Assembly: GCA_052387955.1 (NCBI GenBank)
Contig: JBQTIQ010000104.1
Location: 1-30,576 of the forward strand
Direction of reading: 5' to 3'
DNA from: JBQTIQ01 sp052387955
Lineage (GTDB): Bacteria; Actinomycetota; Acidimicrobiia; Acidimicrobiales; JACDCH01
DNA: 30,576 bases
Under the pieces are notes generated by a model that saw only the letters and a program-made list of their open reading frames with translations, was not told where the DNA came from and ran no database searches. Numbering within the stretch: position 1 is the stretch's first letter; every line of letters begins with the position of its first letter. This document shows positions 14,589 through 20,467 of the stretch, piece after piece. Made by a program: the position numbers and the translations under genes.

Positions 14589-15764
14589 TCAGCCGGGCTC
14601 GAACGTGGGCGGCGCGAGGATCGGGACCGGGCAGTTGACGGTGAAGACCTCGCCGTTGGTGTCGGGGACGCCGGGGAACTCGTCGAGCTCGCCGGCGTCG
14701 CGGGCCTCGTGGATCTCGGTCTGGCTCCGCAGCACTCGGGGCTCGGCACCATCGCGCCACGCGTAGGCGTAGTGGTCCCAGTACGGCGACCAGGCTGGGT
14801 TGCCGGCGTCGAAGTCGAACGCTGAGGGCTGGAAGCCCATCGGGCCGGGTCCTTCGACACCGTTCATGAAGACGTTGGTGCGGCCGGTCGCGCCGGACTG
14901 GCTGGGACCTTGCTGGAGGCGTGGCGAGAACGAGGTGAACGTCATCTCGGCCATCGGTGCCATGGAGTGGTCGAGCACGAAGTAGCGGCTGGCCGGGTAG
15001 CACTGGCTCAGCTTGAACGTCGCGGTCATGGCCGCGGTGTCGACGGGCTCGAGGAGCTGGCCTTGGCCGAGGTAGGACGTCTTCTCCTCGTCGACGGCCA
15101 TCTCGCCGTTGGACCACTTGACGATCCCGGCGTTGACGACGATGTCGGTGCGCTCGACCGTGACCTCGCCCGCCGTCTCGGCGTTCACCACCTCGGGTTC
15201 AGATCGAAGGAGGCGCGGTTGTCCCGTCCACGTCACCCGGTGCAGGGTCCACGCCGGCGTGTAGTCGTCGCGGCCCGGCTCGCTGGAGAAGATCACGGGC
15301 TGGTCGGCGGCGCCGCCCTCGACCACGTAGGCCGCGCCCGACAGGCCCTCGCCGGTGAGGGTGGCCAGCTTCGGCACGTAGATCAGTTCCTCCGCACTGG
15401 CGAAGTCCTGATCGGACGCGTCGGTACGGACGAAGTAGACGTCGTTGCCGTCGAATGCGCCGGCACGCAGGCGCATCGTGACAAAGCCGAAGGCGCCGGC
15501 CCACTCGTCGCTGGTCAGCGCGAAGTCGACGACGTCGCCCACGACCGCACGCGCTTCTTCGGTCGCCTGCTCGACGGAGGTCGTGGTGCCGTCGGCGCTA
15601 CCGGGACCGCCGATCGCGGGGTCGTCATCGTCGCCGCAGGCGGCGAGAACGGCGGGAAGGCCCACCCCGGCTACCCCCAGCGCCACACCCCGGGATCCGG
15701 CCCAGCCGAGGAACCGGCGCCGGTCGATGGGCACCCCTGCCAGCCTGCTGTCCTGGTCCGTCAC
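14589..15764 (-). CDS. Tat-exported lipoprotein of unknown function
   Basis: 391 residues. The N-terminus has a twin-arginine motif (IDRRRFLGWAG) followed by a hydrophobic stretch and a good lipobox (AVLAAC), so the folded protein should be exported by Tat and lipidated. The mature part starts with an acidic/Gly/Ser linker, then a mostly beta protein with GAFGFVTMRLRAGAFDGNDVYFVRTDASDQDFA and paired WTGQPRLLRSEPEV and AEPRVLRSQTEI repeats, suggesting a duplicated domain. A single Cys (LSQCYPASRYFVLDH) and HSMAPMAEM might bind a metal. Export by Tat often means a cofactor is inserted first. I do not recognise the family. It has a SigR-type promoter 39 bases upstream. Confidence 0.8.
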   Translation of the reverse strand: MTDQDSRLAGVPIDRRRFLGWAGSRGVALGVAGVGLPAVLAACGDDDDPAIGGPGSADGTTTSVEQATEEARAVVGDVVDFALTSDEWAGAFGFVTMRLRAGAFDGNDVYFVRTDASDQDFASAEELIYVPKLATLTGEGLSGAAYVVEGGAADQPVIFSSEPGRDDYTPAWTLHRVTWTGQPRLLRSEPEVVNAETAGEVTVERTDIVVNAGIVKWSNGEMAVDEEKTSYLGQGQLLEPVDTAAMTATFKLSQCYPASRYFVLDHSMAPMAEMTFTSFSPRLQQGPSQSGATGRTNVFMNGVEGPGPMGFQPSAFDFDAGNPAWSPYWDHYAYAWRDGAEPRVLRSQTEIHEARDAGELDEFPGVPDTNGEVFTVNCPVPILAPPTFEPG

Positions 15765-15803
15765 CGCTGCCTCCCTGATGGTCGAAATGGTCTGAACCAG
15801 GCA

Positions 15804-15832
15804 GGGAACCCGGTGGGCGCGCGAGAACTTCC
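15804..15832 (-). promoter_or_regulatory. SigR-type promoter for the Tat lipoprotein
   Basis: Minus strand: GGAAGT (15832-15827), 14 bases, CGGGTTCCC (15812-15804), 39 bases before ATG 15764. Confidence 0.75.
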
Positions 15833-15847
15833 CGCCTCCTCGGCGGG
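15831..15847 (-). terminator. Possible terminator of the minus-strand anti-sigma-like gene
   Basis: CCCGCC-TCCTC-GGCGGG, a 6-bp stem, 17 bases past the stop at 15864. It touches the -35 of the next promoter. No U-tract. Confidence 0.4.
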
Positions 15848-15863
15848 CCAGGGAACTTCGAGT

Positions 15864-16100
15864 TCAGTTGCTCAATCCAGTGGCGAAGCGCCGCAAGCGA
15901 ACCGCCGCCAGAGCGTCACGGTCACGATGAGCGAGATTGCGCAGCGACGCCTTCACCATGCGAGCCAGCTCGGCGTCGCCGCTGCAGTCCCAGCAGTCCC
16001 GCAGGTGGGTCTCGACAGCGGCCGCCGTCGACGCGTCGAGCTCGCCGTCCACGAAGGCCGTGACGGCTCGCTGCATGCGACGGTGGGCCAGCCAGTTCAT
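15864..16100 (-). CDS. Second zinc-finger anti-sigma-like protein (no redox Cys)
   Basis: 78 residues with the zinc-associated anti-sigma motif HLRDCWDC (H32, C36, C39) after helix VTAFVDGELDASTAAAVETH. The fourth ligand position, 26 residues before the His, is Cys in RsrA-type redox switches but His (H6) here, so the site could still bind zinc but lacks the cysteine that forms the trigger disulfide. The C-terminal half is a basic helix. ATG 16100 is fixed by a SigR-type promoter ending 7 bases before it. It is divergent from the sigma gene, with their -35 elements almost touching. It may be a second, constitutive brake or bind another sigma factor. Confidence 0.7.
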   Translation of the reverse strand: MNWLAHRRMQRAVTAFVDGELDASTAAAVETHLRDCWDCSGDAELARMVKASLRNLAHRDRDALAAVRLRRFATGLSN

Positions 16101-16107
16101 CGCAGCC

Positions 16108-16136
16108 AGGAACCCGATGACCGGTGCGAGACTTCC
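16108..16136 (-). promoter_or_regulatory. SigR-type promoter for the second anti-sigma-like gene
   Basis: Minus strand: GGAAGT (16136-16131), 14 bases, CGGGTTCCT (16116-16108), 7 bases before ATG 16100. Confidence 0.7.
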
Positions 16137-16138
16137 CG

Positions 16139-16168
16139 GGAATGCGCCTGCAACGCCGCCGGGTTCCC
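16139..16168 (+). promoter_or_regulatory. SigR-type promoter of the sigma gene (autoregulation)
   Basis: GGAATG (16139-16144), 15 bases, CGGGTTCCC (16160-16168), then 6 bases to ATG 16175, with no Shine-Dalgarno sequence. Two bases separate its -35 from that of the divergent promoter. Confidence 0.8.
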
Positions 16169-16174
16169 TCGCTG

Positions 16175-16735
16175 ATGAACGACTCGGCGAGCGACCCCGC
16201 GGCGACAGCCGACGAGCGCTTCGCGACGTTCGTGATGCCCGAGATCGAGGTGTTGCTGCGGGTCGCCCGGACCCTGACACCCAACCATGCCGACGCCGAG
16301 GATCTCGTGCAGGACACCCTCATCCGCGCCTTCCGGGCCATCGACGGCTTCGACGGCGCGCACCCCCGGGCGTGGCTGCTCACGATCCTGCGCAACACCC
16401 AGATCAACCGCACGAGACGCCGTCGACCCGAACTGCTCGATGACCCCGACCACACCATGGCCACGGTGGCCGACACCGCCAGCGACGCCCAGAGCACCGA
16501 GGCGCTCGTGGTCGGCGCCACCTTCGACGCCGTCGTCGAAGACGCGTTCCGGAACCTGCCTGACGACTTCCGCCGGGCCGTCGAACTCGTCGACATCGAC
16601 GGACTCACCTACGCGGAGGCCGCCGAGATCATGGCGGTCCCGGTGGGAACGATCATGAGCCGCATCCACCGCGCCCGCAAACGGATGCGTGACCGGCTGG
16701 CCAGCGCCGGCCTCGCCCCGAGGAGCAAGCGATGA
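16175..16735 (+). CDS. ECF sigma factor, SigR/SigH (thiol-stress) type
   Basis: 186 residues. Region 2: FVMPEIEVLLRVARTLTPNHADAEDLVQDTLIRAF (core binding), then FDGAHPRAWLLTILRNTQINRTRRRRP (-10 recognition). Region 4: LPDDFRRAVELVDIDGLTYAEAAEIMAVPVGTIMSRIHRARKRMR, the helix-turn-helix that reads -35. The wording of region 4 is close to actinobacterial SigR/SigH, and the repeated GGAA-N18/19-GTT promoters in the window fit that class. The gene is coupled to its RsrA-like anti-sigma gene by ATGA (16732-16735). Its own promoter is of the same type, giving positive feedback once the anti-sigma factor is oxidised. ATG 16175 is preferred; GTG 16124 would lie before the promoter. Confidence 0.9.
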   Translation: MNDSASDPAATADERFATFVMPEIEVLLRVARTLTPNHADAEDLVQDTLIRAFRAIDGFDGAHPRAWLLTILRNTQINRTRRRRPELLDDPDHTMATVADTASDAQSTEALVVGATFDAVVEDAFRNLPDDFRRAVELVDIDGLTYAEAAEIMAVPVGTIMSRIHRARKRMRDRLASAGLAPRSKR

Positions 16736-17037
16736 ACCCGTTCCGCCGCCGCGCCGATCGCCCGATGAACTGCGTGCAGGTCGGGCGCCGACTGCAGCGC
16801 TACCTCGACGGCGACGTCGACGACCTCACGGCGCGACGGATCATGCTTCACCTCGAGAACTGCCGGCGCTGCGGCATGGAGGCCGCCGCCTACACCGAGA
16901 TCAAGGCCAGCCTCGCCCGCCGTGGCGAGGCCCTTCCCGACGACACCGTGGCCCGGCTGCGCTCCTTCGGCGAGCGCTTGATCGCCGAAGGCCCACCCCC
17001 CGAAGACGAGCTGCCGGATGAGACCACCGGGGCGTAG
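16732..17037 (+). CDS. RsrA-like redox-sensitive zinc anti-sigma factor
   Basis: 101 residues. Zinc-site residues are C14 (MNCVQVGRRL), H40, C44 and C47 (LHLENCRRC). The spacing 26-4-3 is identical to RsrA of Streptomyces (C11, H37, C41, C44), where oxidation makes a disulfide, releases zinc and frees SigR. The same mechanism is inferred here. A basic N-terminus precedes, and an acidic Pro-rich tail (PPPEDELPDETTG) follows. It starts on the stop of the sigma gene, so the two are made in step. Confidence 0.9.
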   Translation: MNPFRRRADRPMNCVQVGRRLQRYLDGDVDDLTARRIMLHLENCRRCGMEAAAYTEIKASLARRGEALPDDTVARLRSFGERLIAEGPPPEDELPDETTGA

Positions 17038-17512
17038 CACGCCCCGCGTCCTTCCGGCCCCACCCGCCCACCACGTGGGACGGACCGGTTCGGGTTTCCG
17101 CCGCCCGACCCGCGCCGGCGGGGAGGTCGCCCTCTCGCTTGGCGACCTCCCCGCTCGGCCCACACCGGATCATCCCGTCGACGACGCGACGGCGGTCGGG
17201 GCGGGGTGGGTGCTCCTGGCCGGTGTCGGAGGGCTCGTGTTCACGATGGGTGCCGTCGTTTTGGAGGTGCTGTCGAGCGGCTACGCCAACTCGGAGGTTC
17301 CCGGCTGGGCCCACTGGGTGCCCCTGGCGTGGCCGCAGCCGCTGCGGGTCGTGTGGTGGCTGTCGGTGGCCGTCGCCGCCGCCGGCTTCCGCTGGTCGCT
17401 CGCTCAGGTCGGCCTGCGAACGAGCCGCGTCGTCACCGTCCTCACCGTGGGTCCCTTCCTCGCGTTCGCCGTCGGCATCGGAGCGGGAGCCGACTGGGCG
17501 ACGTGGCACTGA
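17018..17512 (+). CDS. Membrane protein of unknown function
   Basis: Up to 164 residues if the ATG at 17018, overlapping the anti-sigma gene by 20 bases, is used; the first 55 residues look poorly conserved, and a later start is possible. Three hydrophobic segments are visible (AGWVLLAGVGGLVFTMGAVV, LRVVWWLSVAVAAAG and VVTVLTVGPFLAFAVGIGAG). No family recognised. It follows the anti-sigma gene in the same direction and ends 1 base before the lgt start, so it belongs to the sigma operon. Confidence 0.6.
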   Translation: MRPPGRSTPRVLPAPPAHHVGRTGSGFRRPTRAGGEVALSLGDLPARPTPDHPVDDATAVGAGWVLLAGVGGLVFTMGAVVLEVLSSGYANSEVPGWAHWVPLAWPQPLRVVWWLSVAVAAAGFRWSLAQVGLRTSRVVTVLTVGPFLAFAVGIGAGADWATWH

Positions 17513-17513
17513 G

Positions 17514-18357
17514 GTGACACCCGGGTTCCTGCGCTACACCCCGATCGTCGAGTGGCACCTCGGGCCCCTGTCGGTCTCACCGCACGGGCTGGGCACCGAT
17601 CGGGTTCATAGCCGGCGCCCGACTGCTGCTGTCCACCGCCCGCCGCCTCGGTGTCGCCGACCCGCTCGTCTACGCCGCCCTCACCCGCGGTGCCATCGGA
17701 GGGGTCATCGGGGCACGCGTCGCCTATGTCGTCAACCACCTCGGCACCTTCGACTCGCCACTCGAGTGGGTGCAGATCTGGAACGGCGGCATCTCACTGC
17801 TGGGTGGCATCGCCGGCGGTCTCGCCCTCGGGTTGCCGGTCATCCGACGGGCCGGGGTGCAGCTGTGGCCGGTGCTCGACGGTGTGGCACCCGGCCTGGC
17901 GCTGGGGATCGCCATCGGCCGGGTCGGGGATCTGGTCGTCGCCGACCACCTGGGCAAGCCCACCCGCTTCGCGCTCGGCTACGTGTGCCCCGACGCCGAC
18001 ACCGCGTCTCCGTGCGCGGCACCGGTGGGCCAAGCCGTGCACCAACCCGCGCTCTACGACCTGATCGCCGCCCTCGCCATCCTCATCCTGCTGCTCGCGA
18101 TCCGCTCGCGGCGCCGAAGCTACGACGGGTTCGTGATGCTACTGTTCGCCGCGCTGTACGGCATGGCACGGTTCATCGAGGACTTCTTCCGCGTCGACGA
18201 GACCCACGGCACCGGCCTCACCGGTTCGCAGTGGACCGCGCTCGTCGTGGCGTCGCTGTCGACGTGGTGGCTGCTGACCCAGCGCAGAACACCGGGACGG
18301 AAGCAAGGCGATCGCGACCGGGTTCCCGTCAGGAGCGAACCAGGAGCCGCACCATGA
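17514..18357 (+). pseudogene. lgt: Prolipoprotein diacylglyceryl transferase with a frame break
   Basis: Lgt attaches diacylglycerol to the lipobox Cys of lipoproteins. The first frame, from GTG 17514, gives TPGFLRYTPIVEWHLGPLSVSPHGLGT, a normal Lgt start including the conserved HG. From about 17599 the homology continues one frame over: IGFIAGARLLLSTARRLG, LTRGAIGGVIGARVAYVV, WNGGISLLGG, the signature-like AIGRVGDLVVADHLG, and the C-terminal MARFIEDFFRVDE. The join needs removal of one base, or addition of two, near 17595-17601. Either the gene is broken or the sequence has an indel. Three lipoproteins are encoded in the same island. It ends on the ATG of the next gene (ATGA). Confidence 0.85.
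18299..18327 (+). promoter_or_regulatory. SigR-type promoter for the second flavoprotein reductase
   Basis: GGAAGC (18299-18304), 14 bases, CGGGTTCCC (18319-18327), 26 bases before ATG 18354. It lies inside the 3' end of lgt. Confidence 0.75.
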
Positions 18358-19715
18358 CAGACACATTCGACGCCATCGTGATCGGGATGGGCCCCGCAGG
18401 CGAGGCCGTTGCCGGTGACCTCGCCGAAGCCGGGCTGTCGGTGCTCGGCATCGACCGCAAGCTGGTCGGCGGCGAGTGTCCCTACTGGGGATGCATCCCC
18501 TCCAAGATGATGATCCGGGCCGCCGACCTGCTGGCCGAGGCCCGCCGGGTCGACGGGGTGGCGGGCACTGCCACGGTCACACCCGACTGGGAGCCGGTGG
18601 CACGACGCATCCGTGACGAGGCCACCGACGACTGGGACGACCGCGTCGCCGTCGAGCGGTTCGCGGGCAAGGGCGGCACCTTCGTCCGCGGTGCCGGCCG
18701 CCTTGCCGGCCTCCGCACCGTCGCCGTCGGCGAGCGCACCTACACGGCTCGGCGGGCCGTCGTGCTCGCCACCGGCACCGAGCCGGCGATCCCTCCCATC
18801 CCGGGCCTCGCCCACGTGCCGTACTGGACCAACCGCGATGTCGTGGAGGCCAAGGAGCTCCCCACCTCCCTGCTCGTGCTCGGCGGCGGGGCGATCGGCC
18901 TCGAGCTGGCTCAGGCCCTGTCGCGCTTCGGGGTGACCGTCACGGTGATCGAGGCCCTCGACCGCCTGGCACCGCTCGAGACACCCGCCGCCGGCGAGCT
19001 CCTCGCCCGCGTGTTCGCCGACGAGGGCATCGAGGTCATCACCGGCGTCGCTGTCGAGCGGGTCGAGCGCGACGGTGCCCGCATCGCCGCCCGGTTGGCC
19101 GACGGCCGCAGGGTCGCCGCCGCCCAGCTCCTCGTCGCCACCGGCCGCCGCACCAACCTGCCCGAGCTCGGCGTCGCCGCGGTCGGCCTCGACGACACAC
19201 AACGGTTCGTGCCCGTCGACGACAGCCTGCGCGCGACCGACGGCGTGTGGGCGGTCGGCGACCTCACCGGCAAGGGCGCCTTCACCCACGTCGGCATGTA
19301 CCAGGCCCGCATCGCCACCGCCGACATCCTCGGGCGGCCCCACGAACCCGCCGACTACCGCGCCCTGCCGCGCGTCACCTTCACCGACCCCGAGATCGGC
19401 TCGGTCGGCCTCACCCCGCACGCCGCAGCGGAGGCCGGCATCGACGTGCGGGTCGGCACCACCCAGGTGCCGCACACCGCCCGCGGCTGGATCCACAAGA
19501 CCGGCAACGACGGGTTCATCGAGCTCGTCGAGGACCGCGTCCGCGGCGTGCTCGTCGGCGCCACCGCCGCCGGACCCAACGGCGGCGAAGTACTGGGCCT
19601 GCTCACGCTCGCCGTGCACGCCGAGATCCCCGTCGAACGGCTGCGTCAGATGATCTACGCATACCCGACGTTCCACCGCGGTATCGAGGACGCGCTGCGC
19701 GACCTCGCCATCTGA
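18354..19715 (+). CDS. Second FAD-dependent disulfide oxidoreductase (mercuric reductase-like)
   Basis: 453 residues from ATG 18354 (AGGAG 9 bases upstream; ATGA overlap with lgt). Class I pyridine nucleotide-disulfide fold: FAD motif GMGPAG (11-16), redox disulfide GGECPYWGC with C42 and C47, IPSKMMI, NAD(P) motif GGGAIGLELAQAL, GVWAVGDLTGKGAFTH, and the C-terminal domain ending MIYAYPTFHRGIEDAL. As in the first flavoprotein, Tyr stands where the family's catalytic His is expected. There is no NmerA domain and no C-terminal Cys pair, so mercuric reduction is unproven. Probably an NAD(P)H-dependent disulfide or quinone reductase of the stress regulon. Confidence 0.88.
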   Translation: MTDTFDAIVIGMGPAGEAVAGDLAEAGLSVLGIDRKLVGGECPYWGCIPSKMMIRAADLLAEARRVDGVAGTATVTPDWEPVARRIRDEATDDWDDRVAVERFAGKGGTFVRGAGRLAGLRTVAVGERTYTARRAVVLATGTEPAIPPIPGLAHVPYWTNRDVVEAKELPTSLLVLGGGAIGLELAQALSRFGVTVTVIEALDRLAPLETPAAGELLARVFADEGIEVITGVAVERVERDGARIAARLADGRRVAAAQLLVATGRRTNLPELGVAAVGLDDTQRFVPVDDSLRATDGVWAVGDLTGKGAFTHVGMYQARIATADILGRPHEPADYRALPRVTFTDPEIGSVGLTPHAAAEAGIDVRVGTTQVPHTARGWIHKTGNDGFIELVEDRVRGVLVGATAAGPNGGEVLGLLTLAVHAEIPVERLRQMIYAYPTFHRGIEDALRDLAI

Positions 19716-19733
19716 TCGGGCGCCGCTGCCACG

Positions 19734-20256
19734 ATGGCCGATCACCGTTGGTCGGACTACGTGCAGCACTTCCACGCGCAACACCCCGGCATCACCGAAC
19801 ACATCCTGAGCCGCTGCCGGTCCCACGGCACCGATCCCTACCGCTGGTGCGCAGAGACCCTCGCCGAACATCACGGCGTCGTGCTCGACATCGCCTGCGG
19901 CAGCGGACCGATGGCTCCCCACCTGCGCGCCTGGATCGGGGCCGACCGGTCCGCGGCGGAGCTGGCGGTCGCCGCGGACGCCGCTCGGGGACCGCTCGTG
20001 CGCACCTCCGCCACCCGGCTCGCGATCGCCAACCAAGCGACGGGCGCAGTCGTGTGCTCCATGGCGATGCAGGTGATCCAGCCCGTCGACACCGCCCTCG
20101 CCGAGATGGCGCGGGTCCTGCGCCCAGGCGGACGAGCGGTGTTGCTCGTTCCGACCACGGGACCGCTGGGCTGGCGGGACGCACTCCGCTACACGCGCCT
20201 GCAAGCGGCGCTCCGCCAACGGATCCGGTATCCGAACGACCGGGCACTCCGATTCG
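19734..20256 (+). pseudogene. Class I SAM-dependent methyltransferase, 3' truncated
   Basis: The N-terminal two thirds are normal: VVLDIACGSGPMAPHLRAW (SAM motif I), IGADRSAAEL, VVCSMAMQVIQPVDTALAEMARVLRPGGRAVLLVPTTG (motifs II-III) and LRYTRLQAALRQRIRYPNDRAL. After about base 20256 the frame stays open to 20651 but becomes low-complexity Arg/Ser/Thr sequence that overlaps the coupling-protein gene, so the true 3' part has been lost. The junction with the conjugation element lies here. It follows the flavoprotein by 18 bases. Substrate unknown. Confidence 0.7.
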
Positions 20257-20270
20257 GCGACCGACGACCG

Positions 20271-20467
20271 GGGTGCACGCCTCGACGGTCGTCGGCGACC
20301 GCGTCGGTGTTGGAGCCGAACGCAGCTGCGAGGTGTCTGACCCAGGCAGCGGCGACAGGCCCAAAGTCGAGTGCGCCAGCGACCTCGACACCGACGCGAC
20401 GGACGTATTCGCTGAGGCCACCCCGCATACCGCTCGCGTGGACGCGTCGCCGGGTCGTCAGCGATGA
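20271..20467 (+). pseudogene. 3' remnant of a gene upstream of the coupling protein
   Basis: A frame running from the junction to TGA 20465-20467 reads HASTVVGDRVGVGAERSCEV and on through an acidic section to GRQR. It ends in an ATGA overlap with the coupling-protein start, as real operon genes here do. The 5' part is missing because the methyltransferase sequence joins at about 20256-20270. No family recognised. The minus-strand frame over the same bases is also open, so this is tentative. Confidence 0.35.

Noticed and set aside
17523..17531. CGGGTTCCT just after the lgt start
   Set aside because: No -35 at 14-15 bases upstream; it is in lgt coding sequence.
17139..19715. An 858-codon open frame covering lgt and the flavoprotein
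   Set aside because: It joins out-of-frame lgt sequence to the flavoprotein gene. The flavoprotein has its own promoter, ribosome binding site and ATG at 18354.
18354..19715. Naming the flavoprotein mercuric reductase (merA)
   Set aside because: The fold and CX4C pair fit, but the N-terminal metal domain and C-terminal Cys pair of MerA are missing, and the gene is under the SigR-type promoter, not the MerR operator.
20189..20428. Minus-strand ORF starting MRGGLSEYVRRVGVEV
   Set aside because: Plausible composition, but it runs into the methyltransferase on the other strand and lies over a plus-strand frame coupled by ATGA to the coupling protein. Not called.
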